Of a stretch of 48,107 nucleotides of DNA, positions 10,101 to 22,272 are shown one piece after another (position 1 is the first letter of the stretch; the number at the start of each line of letters is the position of its first letter). Made by a program: the position numbers and the translations under genes. The notes beneath the pieces are model-generated. The model had not been told where the DNA came from. It was given only the letters and a program-made list of their open reading frames with translations, and did no database searches. Source of the DNA: Pelargonium cotyledonis (lineage: Eukaryota; Streptophyta; Magnoliopsida; Geraniales; Geraniaceae); NCBI GenBank assembly GCA_036897625.1, contig JAYMTA010000059.1, positions 1-48,107 on the forward strand. The letters are read 5' to 3'.

Positions 10101-13100
10101 CCTTTTTCAAATGCAATGGCCGAGAGCTAATCATGTTACCGGTGCTACTATCAATAACATTAACCTTAGCATCCTTGGTCAAGACGAACATAATTTCCTC
10201 CGTATGGTTGACTACAGTTTTCGTTTCAGAGTGCTTTGGGCTTTTCACTGTGCTATGGATACTTGAAAATTCCTTCCAATCAATTGAAATAACAGGAGAG
10301 CTAGAGCCAGATATACAGTCTTTAAAAAACAAAACTGATGATGAACTCATGTCAAGCACCGCAACCTGAAGCAATGAATTCACAAATCCTTTTGAATGAA
10401 AAATGTTGAAGCCACTAACCAATAGCAGGGCTTATCACAAAGAACGAACCAAAGACGTAATAGAAGAAGCAGACAAATGACACTTACACGACCACATTCA
10501 AAACCTACAAGAAGTTTGGCTCCAGCTTCTGCAAACCTTAGAACTTGGACAGGGGAATTAAGAAGACAAAGTACAGCTGTACAATGAGGTCCTTTCTCTG
10601 GAGGCAAATTGTGAACTGAGAAATAAGAAGAGCAATGTTAATCTTGAAATAATAATGGCTCTCACAACATGTTATGATGACATCAACTGAACTCTGTTAC
10701 CCACTAAAGCAAAAAAGAACGTAATTTACTTGCTTGCATGAAGTTTTGATACAGTTATGATAATCAATGACAGTAAACTAAGCTTATGTCATTAAAATGA
10801 TGCATCATAAGGTTAAAAGATCATGTTTCTTTGTAACAAATACTAACAAGTTAAACCTAATAATGCCAACTGTTGAGTTGATATCACTATACCTTGATCT
10901 CCTATTCAATTAAGCTCATGTATGCACAGAGTTTTATTATTTTTTCTTACCTTTCAATATCCTTACATTTTTACTTTTGCACTCACTATAAGCATCCCTT
11001 GTAAATATGTTAATTTTCAACAGAATGCCAATACCAATAAACTTGAGATTTGACCTCACATGTTTCTTTTTTCGGTCACTAATTACAGTAAAATGGGGAA
11101 AAGAAGAGGGGGGTGACACTAGGATTTTTCTACCAAGATTCAAGAGGTCAGCGTCTGACTACTACTACTCTCGCCCAAGCAAGCTGAAGTGTAGAATTCT
11201 GATGGGATCAAGTGCTTGAGTGTTGGTATAAGGTCCCTTTTTCCAACCATCTCTTAACATGATTCTATTTTGTTTTGATATTTTCAGACCCTGATGCCGA
11301 ATTGCCAACACATACCATTATCTTATATACAAATTTTCAATGATATAATCATATTGGGTTTCATTTAACTTTTATAAGGATGGGATGATCATAACTCATT
11401 TCAAAACTAGACGCTTTAAAAGTTCCACCAAGCATGAGAAAAAAGGTGGCTTATTTGGAAATCCAAGGAGATATGCCTTTACGACTATCACCTTCATGTT
11501 TTGTTTCTGAGATAAAGTGAAAGCTTGTGCCATCCGAATGACCTTTCAGGTTATAAATACGAACCTACACAAGCAAAGACAAATATAAAATAAATATAAC
11601 ACAAGATACACTGCTTCAGAAAATGTATTTGTGCTTAGTCAAGAAACGTTGCTGACCAGACCATAGTCATTGCCAACAGCTAAACTTGAAGTATCAAAGC
11701 AGAAATCCAACTTGGATACAGGAGCACTTAAACCAGCAACTTTTATGCCAGGCACCTGCAATCATATAGGGTTATTATGAATTAGAAGACACATGTAACT
11801 ACAAAAATACAAACTATGAACCATTGTGCTGGAATACTTACCTCGCCTTCTAGAAGACACATAAAAGAAATGATTGGATATGTAGCATTCCATATCCTAA
11901 CTGATCCATCTTTATAACCTCCTATGTACAGTCTCTTAATTCCATTGTACTCAGTAATTGACAACTCGCTGGGGACACCCCCAGTCAAAGGCCACTTGGT
12001 ACTGCCAGCCTCAGTCTCTGATGAGCCATGCTTCATTACTGACTGTGTAAACCAAATTAGTGACGTCGAAATGAGCAAAACGATAAATGATCTGAAAGAA
12101 GTCATACAGAAATATAGATGACAAGGTGAGCATAAAAGGGAATGAAGAAATAACAATACCTCTAAGAAAGACTTTGATGAGTTTCTACCTGTTGGTACAC
12201 TAAGCTTTGCCACAGTCATTGGTGGATCAGCAGTTGGTATTACCAAAGGAAATTCCATAGCAGAAACATATGGTTTTCTCTCTTGCTGAGAAACTAAGGC
12301 AGAGAGGCTAGCATCATCATAGTAATGCAGTTGTCCTGGGCTTGTCAATACAAAAAGATCAGCTCTGAGGTTAACCCCTGTTGCTCCAGCCTTTGGTAAC
12401 AAAATCATGTCTGCAAAGGATCCAGTAAGTGTAAGGTCCACACGACCAACACATTTTACAGCCTCCATCCCAGATGACCACTCAAGACTTAAAACCTGAA
12501 ACAGCCAGCTAGGAAATTAAGAGACATATGTGAAGTTCAAAATCGAAGTATAATAGTTCAATCTGCCTAATCTGAAAAGATACTAAACCTTCTGAATTTT
12601 CTCATTTTCTTGCAAGACATCATATGAGAAACTCACACCTACTAGAAACATAAATGTTTTACAACTTTGCATTTTCACATCATTTTATTGACAAGGCATA
12701 AGCAATCTATCAGATATATGCAATAAAGTAAACATAACGGAACATCCATAATAAAAGAAATATGACACACGTCCAACATTAAAACAAGTGAATAACTTAC
12801 AATCAAAACTTCTTCAGATCCTATCTCATCACCACCATAGATAAAGAGTTGACCATCACAATTATTATGGGGTTTGTTGGCTATGGACCACTGCAGGACA
12901 ATTACAGGGAGTCTCCTTTCAGCAGATGATAATTGTAGCTTAACAACATTTTTACAAGATAATCCAGCTTCTTGACCTTTAGTAGAGGCAGCATAGGATG
13001 TGTTCCACAACAAAATATCACCATCTACATATCCCACAGCAAGAATAGACCCATCCGAAGATGCCCAACAAAGGGCACTTATCTCTTTCTCATCTAGAAG

Positions 13101-16100
13101 ATGCTCAGATGTATCATCTTGTTCAGTTTGAGAGCCAACAACTCCATCCTTCAATTGAAGATCCTTACCACCCCCAGCAAAAAGAATTCGAGCTTCAGAA
13201 ACATCCCAAAGAATAATTAACCCATTCTCATATACGATCAATACTCTGCAAATAAACAATATTTAAATTGAAATATTTCTTATAATTTTATCCCATATGA
13301 TGAAGATGGAACCACGTATGCATCATCAGCGTTATTAATCCTATCACATTAAATCATGCAAACATAACCAAAGACCAGAGTTAACATTTCAGGAATAGTC
13401 AACAAACTCCTACTGATTACAATTTAATAAGCAGTACAAAATAGGTGGTTCTGCACTGGAGGTAAAGTGACAATGTCTTACCATATTGTTTAACATCTCA
13501 TATTTTTATTAGTTGCCCCTAACCCTTGCTATCTTTTTCTATCACTACTTCTTATATCCTTACCATTTTCTTTTTCTAATAAATGTAAGGAAACTGAAAG
13601 AGTAATGACCCAAGGACATTTAGAAAAGCTGAATATGCAAGATGGAAACATATTTAGTGATTGTAGTTTTCTAGTCACGACTGATACACTACACACAGCT
13701 TAATTTAACTGTATGATATGTTCTTTTGGGATCTTGGAATAAATGACATTTATTTAAACACAAATACCCATATAGTTGAAGATATAGGCAATCTTAAAAT
13801 TAATAATGTAACTTCAATTCAGGTTTAAGGTTGTGAAGCAGAAAAGTAAAGTAAGGAATTGTAAGATGTGCATGTGTCTTGCCTGTTGCCAGAAGAACAA
13901 GGTTGGGGAAGAACTCCGACAATGGGTTGGTAATTAGGAAATGAAAACCCAGCTGCTTCTGTGAATATAACAGAACAGTGGTGTTAAATAGATATTGAAA
14001 CAAACTAGAACCACAAATACATCAATACCCAGAGATTTCAAATTCAGCTCAAAGAAGAAGAAATTGATTACACTGACACTGACACACTGTTGCTATAATA
14101 TGCCATATACTTTTGGAATTTAAGATCTCGACAGGTTGATACCATACTATTATCAGAAAAAATTTGCGTTCATCAAAACAAGAGATATCTATGTTGCATA
14201 AAAATGCAACTTAACCAAATACAGACGTTAACCAGAAGTATATATGTTGTCTTTCTTTTTTTCCCTGGTTGGTTAGGCCAGAAGATCAGTACCTTAGCCA
14301 CTTTAAAACCCTATAACAATTTTACTACAAGATTCAGATGCATTCAGGCATTCATGATCTGCGCGGATGGAGCCAATGGAAACAAAAAGTGGGTGTTTGA
14401 ACTTTGAAACAAGCAAGAGGAATGCCCTATACGGTCAAAGACTGCTGCGAATTCATATACATCTATGTGGTAGCTAGAGGAAAAATTATTAATAACATTA
14501 ATTTGGAGGGTAATTGATAGAGAAGTATTAGAAAATGATAAAATTACCATGTAGAGACTCTTCAGTAATATGATATGGCAACTGTAGAAGTTTTCCTTCT
14601 TCAGCATCATACTTCATCACCGACAACGAACCAAACTCATCCCCAACAAACCTGTGTTGTTAAGTAACAATGTTACGCAGCTGGCTAAAAAAGCAACAAT
14701 TGTTATTAACATTAATGTCAGTTCTCAGTAGCATACATGAAGTGGGAGCCATTGATTACAGAGAAAGCAGTTACATTGGATTCCCACTGTACACAACAAA
14801 CTAAACATCTGCTCTCCAAATTCCAAACCTGACAAAATTAAGAAGCATTGAGTACTGATAATAAACTGTTAGTACACACTATAATAATGCTTGAGGTCCC
14901 AGCTCTTGATCAATTTACTAGTCAACAAATCATCTGCTCTGCTGCAATCAAGCATCACCCTCCCACATTCTAGATATGGAATGGTTCCATAAACACAAAT
15001 GATGAATAAAAATTAACATATTCTCAGACTTAATTTGATACGAAGTAAGAGAAAATGTAAGGCAAACATATGATACAAAACCTTAATGGGTTCATAATCA
15101 GATTATGAATCATAATTTGACAATCAAAAGAAACTGTGTATCTGTTAAAGAAGTAATACCTGAAATTCATTGTCATTTGAGATGCTGATTAACAACCCTT
15201 GGTTTTGTAGAAACTGCAAAATTACCAACTATCAATTCATTGTTAAAGAAAGAAACCTTGGGATGTTATGATGTCAAATGATTATTTGATAAACACTGAT
15301 ATATCCAACAAGGAAAATGCTTTTTAGGATTCATAAATAATAAAAAATTCTTCTATTTAGACCTCCTTGAGAGGTTTCACCGTATAATTCACCATGCTGC
15401 AACACACTGATGTCGAAGATATTAAACCAAATTCTACACTACCCATACAAACCTCCAAGTGTTTGTAAGGCAATTGCTTCGGAGATATTAAAAGTCCTTC
15501 AATACCATCACCACCAATCACCTTAATTCTGCCATCCCTAAAATGAACAGGAAAGAGAAACAAAAATTTATCAGTAAAGGTGATGCAATGCTATAAATTT
15601 AAATCCAATTACAAAATGATAAAAATAATGTGATTAGTCTTTGTTCAAGACTGGAAGTATGCCTCATGTGCACGTGTGCATGTGAGAAGGCATGTTAGAG
15701 TATCCCACGATGAAAGTCTGTGGAGTGTGAGATTGTTTGACATAATAGTTGGATTCTCCACCAATTAGCTTATGCTTTTGGGTGGAGAAATTTTAGATGT
15801 TCTCGGAGTTAGTTTAGTTTGGGGCATGTGGCCTGCTTGTGTTGCCTCCCACCTTGTATGTGAGCAATTGAAGGAGTATGCAACATATACGGGTGAAAAT
15901 CAAACCCAACTAATAAGGACCAGATAGTAAATATTTAACACTGTATCATAGCAGAGTTTGATTTGGGCTTGTGAGCATTTGAGTAGCCTTCCGTTGTGGC
16001 TTCTAGCCCGCATACAGTAACCCACTTGTAGAAGAAAAATATCGACAAATGGGGCATGGGGGGAGTGCTGATGTGAAATTCCTAATTGTGCAAGTGTCAA

Positions 16101-17105
16101 TTCATAATAAAAACAGATGCGAGATTCGCTTGGGAGGGAGAGTGTTGAGTGTAAAAGTTCTGAGTTGATATAAGACTGAAAGTTGAAACTACATATAAAG
16201 GTAAAAGTCAAACTCAACTAACAAGGTCGAACTCATAGTAAGCCAGATTGCAAGCGCTTGATATACTTGTTCAACCCTCCAGCTAATATCTTAGGCTTTG
16301 GGGCAGGAATCATTTAACATCATGATTGGTGAAAAACTTATAACCTATGGAGAAACTCTGTTATTATCCGGTGATAAGACTTCAATGCAATTGGATAGCA
16401 ATGGGAGTCTCACTAGCTATTCAATGAGCTTACGGTGCATGGGTACAAGGCCTCTGCACATTTTGTTGTAATCATATGTTCCCCTACTATCAACAAGTGA
16501 ACAGCATTCCCAAAATACTTAAAGTTCAGAAATTAGCATCAGAAAAATGAAAATGTGCAGCTATGGACGGAATTGACATCTAATCAAAAACTACAGGCCA
16601 AACGATCAAGCAAAGATTACACTATTATCAAGATTACAATCAATAATAAGCAAAGTCTCAACTCACAGAGTTCCAATGGCCAAAAGGCGCTGAATGGGGT
16701 CAAAAGCAAGAACCGATGCTGTGGATGGGATGCCATGGTGGACCGCAATTCGCATATCCAAGTCCTTGGACTCTACATTGCCTTGTTGCAGATGATGCTG
16801 TTCATAACCAAAATTGAAAATGAAATTTCACAAAATGTCATAAATATAAAAGAAACAAATGCTTTTTTCAGTCAGATAGTTCCAAAAATTTCATTTCCTT
16901 GAATTTGCACTGAAAACAAAACCCTGACCATCACCAATGAAGAAACCGACAGGCTCCAAATTCGAATTCAAGCTATAAAGCAATCTAAAATGGTGAGAGT
17001 ACTCAGTACAGTGACTGATTTATTATCATTATTATTCATTTTTTTGGTGGAAAATTAGCTTACATGAGGATTGTGGACGGCCTGCAAGAGTCGCTTGGCG
17101 AACAT
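7141..17105 (-). CDS. Tomosyn/Lgl-like WD40 protein with R-SNARE tail
   Basis: Twenty-four exons, intact frame, 1119 aa: 17105-17064, 16797-16667, 15537-15453, 15213-15160, 14828-14737, 14651-14548, 13958-13883, 13245-12801, 12495-12160, 12042-11842, 11755-11657, 11564-11492, 10615-10488, 10365-10071, 9982-9747, 9671-9547, 9355-9238, 9046-8991, 8887-8794, 8706-8484, 8395-8324, 8242-8139, 8044-7982, 7248-7141. The start [14 protein letters not shown] and the block [29 protein letters not shown] match the Arabidopsis tomosyn-like transducin protein (At5g05570 type). WD40 repeats fill residues about 30-900. The last about 60 residues ([18 protein letters not shown], then [11 protein letters not shown] and a KWWHI end) form an R-SNARE/synaptobrevin-like coiled coil, the part by which tomosyns bind syntaxins. 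Likely role: regulating SNARE assembly in exocytosis, soluble or membrane-peripheral. Introns 7 and 14 start with GC, not GT. Introns hold several transposons. Confidence 0.92.
7391..7435. repeat. TTTTA-rich and GTGTGCGCGC simple repeat
   Basis: Runs of 'ttttattttatttta' followed by 'gtgtgtgcgcgcacg', in the last intron of the tomosyn-like gene, just before the hAT MITE. Confidence 0.7.
7456..7791. mobile_element. hAT-type MITE with 8-bp target duplication
   Basis: 336 bp, no coding capacity. Termini are inverted: TAGAGCTAGCAATTCGTG on the left and, read on the other strand, TAGAGTTGGCAATTCTTG on the right. It is flanked by perfect 8-bp direct repeats ATAGTAAC (7448-7455 and 7792-7799), the hallmark of hAT insertions. 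The body is full of 'gtgtcgtgttcg'-like words. It sits in the last intron of the tomosyn-like gene. Confidence 0.88.
10069..10070 (-). other. GC splice donor, tomosyn-like intron 14
   Basis: Exon 14 ends ...GTTATAG and the intron begins GCAAGT; exon 15 starts AGGGCGG after a TTCCAG acceptor, giving V-I-E-G-G-I-S-A-S in frame. The donor ATAG|GCAAGT fits the strong consensus expected of GC donors. Confidence 0.85.
13881..13882 (-). other. GC splice donor, tomosyn-like intron 7
   Basis: Exon 7 ends GGCAACAG and the intron begins GCAAGA. The acceptor at 13246 (TTTGCAG) joins AG|A to give an Arg codon and the conserved reading N-R-V-L-I-V-Y-E. No GT donor nearby keeps the frame, so this is a GC-AG intron. 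Confidence 0.85.
15600..16600. repeat. Repeat-rich intron 2 of the tomosyn-like gene
   Basis: The 1.1-kb second intron contains retroelement-like phrases and a diverged direct repeat: 'acatatacgggtgaaaatc' with 'caaacccaactaataagg' (about 15883-15920) against 'acatataaaggtaaaagtc' with 'aaactcaactaacaagg' (about 16192-16228). It looks like remnants of a long terminal repeat pair or a tandem duplication; I found no coding part. Confidence 0.4.
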
Positions 17106-17482
17106 AGCGAATCGAGAAAATCAACAGCGAAGTTTTTGAAATTTGGTTCGGAGAGAATATTTGTTTCTTCGTCGTCGCGCTGATCATACCGATGCGAACA
17201 GGTTGTCTACAACAGCTGAGTCAATGGGAAGAGCTGCTTCAGCCGTTTGTTGGAGGATATTATCCTCTGCTATTTGTTTTTTTCTCAATTCCTGCAACCT
17301 TCCATTTCAGTCGTTCGCTATAGATAACAACTCCATTCAATTTGTCTGATGGTACAGCTGTCAACATATAATACGTTGACAGAAAGCGATTGAAGAAACA
17401 GTGAACAGATGATAGTGTTTGTTTCTTAGTAGAAGTGATTGTAAATATATGTGAAATACAAAAACAAAGAATTTGTTAACAT

Positions 17483-17555
17483 GGGGATGTAGCTCAGATG
17501 GTAGAGCGCTCGCTTAGCATGCGAGAGGTACGGGGATCGATACCCCGCATCTCCA
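17483..17555 (+). tRNA. tRNA-Ala(AGC)
   Basis: 73 nt that fold as a complete cloverleaf: acceptor GGGGATG pairs with CATCTCC plus A; D arm with TAGCTCAGATGGTAGAGC (A box); anticodon stem CGCTT/ATGCG-like around AGC; T arm GGGGATCGATACCCC (B box). CCA is not encoded, as expected in the nucleus. A T5 run at 17559-17563 is a Pol III terminator. It lies in the 760-bp spacer between the divergent tomosyn-like and ACX4 genes. Confidence 0.97.
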
Positions 17556-17558
17556 ACC

Positions 17559-17563
17559 TTTTT
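17559..17563 (+). terminator. Pol III terminator of tRNA-Ala
   Basis: Five T residues 4 nt after the discriminator base of the tRNA gene, the usual stop signal for RNA polymerase III. Confidence 0.8.
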
Positions 17564-17660
17564 GGGCTTGGGTTGGGCCTTTGATTTTGTTTGTGGGCTT
17601 TTTGGACCGAGCCCAATCTCCATCTTTTTGTCTTATCCGATCCTAACTCGATCCGATTGC

Positions 17661-17756
17661 CACGTGGCCAATACATGCTTGAATTAATGATACAACACTT
17701 TGACAGGTCAAATGCTATCCTAAAAATGCGTACCCACTCTACCCTTCTATAAGTAG
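17661..17756 (+). promoter_or_regulatory. ACX4 promoter: G-box and TATA-like box
   Basis: A palindromic GCCACGTGGC (CACGTG core at 17661-17666) lies 200 bp before the ACX4 start codon, and a TATA-like 'tctataagtag' at about 17746-17756 lies 115 bp before it. G-boxes bind bZIP/bHLH factors; regulation of ACX4 through it is inference. Confidence 0.55.
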
Positions 17757-17868
17757 AAGACAGGAGTACCGGTTTGGGTCTGCTGTCACTCCCATCATTT
17801 TGCTTCTTTGCTCAGCTCTCCTAATCCCTAATTTCAAACGTTCTCATCTTCTTCCTTTAACCCTCAAA

Positions 17869-20625
17869 ATGACCGCTCACTCATCTAAGAACCAAGGTAT
17901 GTATTTCTGGATTTTTGTTTTGTTTACTGTGTGCAGTTGATTGTATGATCATGATCCATTTCGATATGATTCGCTTTTGTGCCACTGTTCTCGGCTTGAT
18001 GAGCTTCCGATTGAGATTTTCTTTTTTCATAGATCAGAAAGTAAGATGACAAAATCATTTGGTTTTGAAGATTGTAAACGTTGTTTGGAATCTACAGCTC
18101 AGTACAGTTATGATTTTGAACTCAGTTGGAATCTGGATTGCGAGTAAACTATTATTATTAGCTAAAGCCTTGGCTTTTGGATCCGAATGATAGTTTTTTT
18201 CTTAGTATCTTACTGGACTGGTTAACATGTAGCGATTACGGAGACAAAGATCATGACATCCATATGTGAAGCAGAGACATATTGTTGGAGTTTGAGAGAG
18301 AGAGGCTTAGGTAGCTTTAGTTTACCAATTATTATTTGAAATCATGGGAAAATGGGATGTTGTGTATTTTTAAATTACAATTATTGTGTTAGTTTAATTT
18401 TTTCAAGATGTCATATTTGGGATTTAGAAAAATATAAGTTTAATAATTCCAAATTTTAAGGAATTAAAATAACACATCTACCTTGTTATTTCAATTTCTT
18501 TGAATTTGGATTTATTTAACTCATAGGAAAGTGAGTTTGACTATTTTAATTAATTTAAAAACTCAATTATATGCACGTCACCTTAATGATTGATAGACTA
18601 TGTATAGGAAATTTTAGAGGTTGGCGATATTGTGGGTCTAACATGAGGGTTATGTGATTCCGTATTTCCTGACTCTTTTTATACGGTGGCTTTACTTTAC
18701 TGACTCTGGATGAGGTGTTTCAGTGAATGTATTGAATCTTCTCATATTTGTTTCCCAAATGACTTGGAAAATTATGAATATTAGTGTTGGTTATGCTTAT
18801 CTTCATTTTTTTTCTGCCTGACCAAGACATTCATGAAATCTTTATTTGTCTTTTCACCATTATATATATCCACCAATTGTTCATGTTATTATGATTTTGT
18901 GTTCATTGTGATGAATAGCTTCCTACAATGTCTCACAGATGATTTCGACAAAACCAAAAGGAGTTCTTATTTTGGTTTACCAGCTCTGGAGGTTTCCAAG
19001 GCATTTCCCCAAGCAACTCCGGCATCCACCTTTCCTCCTTGCAGTAAGATTGACTGTCATTATTGTTTTCAGTTTTTAGTTATTCTAAGTAGTTGGACAG
19101 GATACAACATGTTGAGGTTTTGCAACATGCTAAAATTTATGCATTTACTATGGCTTTTAGATAATGTCTGTTCTAACATCAACGTTTATACCATAATTTA
19201 TTATTAATATATTGTAGTTGTTAATTGCAGCATCAGACTATTACCAGTTTGATGATCTATTGACTCCTGAGGAGCGGAGTGTCAAGCTCAAAGTAAGAGA
19301 GTGTATGGAAAAAGAAGTTGCTCCTATCATGGCAAAGGTTATCTTTCTCATGCTACTCCTGTTCTTTTTTACATAAGGACCAAATGATAAGTTTTCTTTC
19401 TAGATCTAGTAAGCAAGGCTGGGGATGTTCCTTGACTTTTGAGTTTTACTTAGATTTGCAGTTGTTGACAAAATAATAATCCAGTGAGCATTGTTTTTCT
19501 CAGTATTGGGAGAAGGCAGAGTTTCCTTTTCCAATTGTTCCAAAGCTTGGTGCTCTGCGTATTGCTGGAGGCACGATCAAGGTACTTTACAGTTTACATG
19601 CTGTATTCTTTTTGTGAGATAGATAATATGACACACATGTTATATATCTGGTTATGATTACCAGGGTTATGGTTGTCCTGGTCTTTCCATTACTGGAAGT
19701 GCAATTGCTACAGCAGAGCTTTCTAGAGTTGATGCAAGCTGTTCTACTTTCATTTTGGTGCATTCATCTCTGGCAATGCTTACTATTGGTGAGATTTTGA
19801 TTTTACCTTCATAACATATCACTTATTACTGGAGGTATTCTTTGTAAAATAAATCATGTCTTTGGTACTTCTCTGGACTGTCAAGAGTAGCATTATGTGG
19901 ATCAGAGGCCCAAAAGCATAAATATCTACCTTTGTTGGCAGAACTGAAGACTGTAGCTTGTTGGGTAAGTAGCTCTCTTTTGGGCATGGTATGGATTACA
20001 AGAATATGTTTTTCACATAAAACTCTTTGAGTTTACTAAAATAAATTGTATTCTCTAGGCTTTGACTGAGCCTGACTATGGAAGTGATGCAAGTGCTCTA
20101 AGAACAACTGCTACAAAGGTTCAAACTCTCAAATCTCTTATTTTCTGTGTAAAGGCACCACTTTTTTGTTGATGGTCATTGCGATCAGCAGTGAACAATA
20201 TAATTGCATGACATCTCATGTCATGTGGTTTTGTGATCAGGTGCAAGGAGGTTGGGTACTTGAGGGCCAAAAGCGTTGGATAGGAAATAGTACCTTTGCT
20301 GATATATTGGTTATTTTTGCACGAAATACATCAACGAATCAGATAAATGGGTATGAGTTATAGCATATAATATGCTGGGTACTTCTTCCTATCATTTTTT
20401 GGCAAAATGTTTACTCTTTGAGATGGTGTGAATATTGGGTGCTTCTAGTTGTTAGAGCAAATGTATATAAGTCATAGCAAGCAAGACTTCAAGAGTCTTG
20501 AGAGCTTCAACTTTTTTCTTGGTACCAAATAACTAAAGGAAATGCACTGCCTTACAATATCTTGGCTGTCAGCCTCAGTATCCCATATCTTACCTTGCCT
20601 AGTTTCATAAGCTATTTTATTGTTA

Positions 20626-20702
<77 letters not shown>

Positions 20703-22272
20703 ACCCACACAGTATCCCATCTACATTACTGTCAAATGTACTAAGTTATTCGCTTTATCTGTGTTTGCAATACTTCAGTGTGGTGGTTTGTTGTCATATA
20801 AATGCATTTTGTTCCCTTACCAAGAGTGTTACTTTCTTTCACAGATATTTAGTGAAGAAGGATTCCCCAGGATTAACTTCCACAAAAATTGAGAATAAGA
20901 TTGGTCTCAGGATGGTTCAAAATGGAGATATTCTGTTAAGGAAAGTCTTTGTCCCTGAGGAGGATAGATTACCTGGCGTCAACTCTTTCCAAGATACAAG
21001 CAAGGTTAGCATGCAGCCATGCACAACTGGATCCTTGCTCATTCACTTACACACACTGTCATCTATTTCTAGAATACAAGCAAAGTTAGCACTCATAAAT
21101 ATGCTTGTGTGCCGGCATCAGTACATCTATTGGTTCTTTGATTTCTTTGTTTCTACATTTCCGCTAAACACAATGAATTTGCATACTGGCATGGCTTGTT
21201 TCTCTATTATCGTCATCTAGATTGGGTGATATCATTATCATTTTATAACGCTATCTTGATTTGCCTTGCTGTTAATCTAATTACTCCAGTTTGAATCAGG
21301 TACTTGCTGTTTCACGTGTTATGGTTTCCTGGCAACCTATTGGAATTACAATGGGCGTTTATGATATGTGTCACAGGTATAAATCATAAATGTATATGAT
21401 TCCTGTTCTTCAGTTGAAATGCTGAGGGTCCATTATGGAGAAATCGCACCAGGGAATGACAACTTTACCCCCTTAATTCAACTTCCCAGTATGACTTGTT
21501 CTGACATAAATGTTTTATTGGAAGGTATTTGAAGGAGAGAAAACAATTTGGAGCTCCATTGGCAGCTTTCCAGATCAACCAGCAGAAACTTGTTCAAATG
21601 CTGGGTAATATCCAAGCAATGTTTCTTGTAGGTTGGCGGCTTTGCAAGTTGTATGAGAAGGGTAACATGACTCCAGGTCAGGCCAGCTTAGGAAAGGTAA
21701 GAAGATTACAAAAAGCCTCTCACACAAGTTATGGTTACATTGCACTGCCTGGTCGTGACAAACTTTTATAATCACCAGGCATGGATCACCTCAAAGGCAA
21801 GGGAAAGTATTGCTCTTGCACGGGAGTTACTTGGCGGCAACGGGATCTTGGCAGATTTTCTAGTTGCAAAGGTACTTGTGCAGTTGATCTTATCTCTTTA
21901 TTCGAAATTGCATTTAATCCAAGCTTGATATTACATAGGAATGAGTATATTTTGATTCTGTTTTTCTTGTAATTGAGTATCATATTCAGTGTATTGAGAT
22001 TTGTTGCTTCAACTGTTGAGAGTATCCGCTCATTGATTTTTTTATGCAGATATGAGCTACATTGTCCTTTTCTGAATCGATAACAATTTTTTATGCACAT
22101 TTGCTAAATTCGATTATATTTGTTTATGGTCATATTTCAGGCATTCTGTGATATCGAACCTATATACACGTACGAAGGGACCTACGACATCAACACCTTG
22201 GTAACGGGTAGAGAAGTAACTGGTTTGGCCAGCTTCAAGCCAGCTGCATTGAGCAAGCTAAGCCGCCTGTAA
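17869..22272 (+). CDS. ACX4: Acyl-CoA oxidase 4, peroxisomal (short-chain)
   Basis: Thirteen exons: 17869-17896, 18939-19043, 19231-19337, 19504-19581, 19665-19788, 19891-19964, 20059-20118, 20241-20350, 20845-21004, 21300-21376, 21525-21696, 21779-21871, 22141-22272; all GT-AG, in frame, 439 aa (the Arabidopsis protein is about this length). The acyl-CoA dehydrogenase fold is clear: N-terminal helical part ([11 protein letters not shown]), middle FAD/substrate region ([24 protein letters not shown]), and C-terminal helices ([22 protein letters not shown], catalytic-region [10 protein letters not shown]). It ends in SRL, a PTS1 peroxisomal signal. It oxidises short-chain acyl-CoA to enoyl-CoA with H2O2 release in peroxisomal beta-oxidation. 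Intron 8 holds a long (TC)n(AC)n microsatellite. The promoter has a G-box. Confidence 0.97.
20630..20710. repeat. Compound (TC)n(AC)n microsatellite
   Basis: About 20 TC units (20630-20670) run directly into about 15 AC units (20671-20700) and a short CCCACCC tail. It lies in ACX4 intron 8 and should be length-polymorphic. Confidence 0.97.

Noticed and set aside
20472-20744. Frames with poly-(Arg-Glu) or (Thr-His) runs
   Set aside because: Translation of the microsatellite in ACX4 intron 8.
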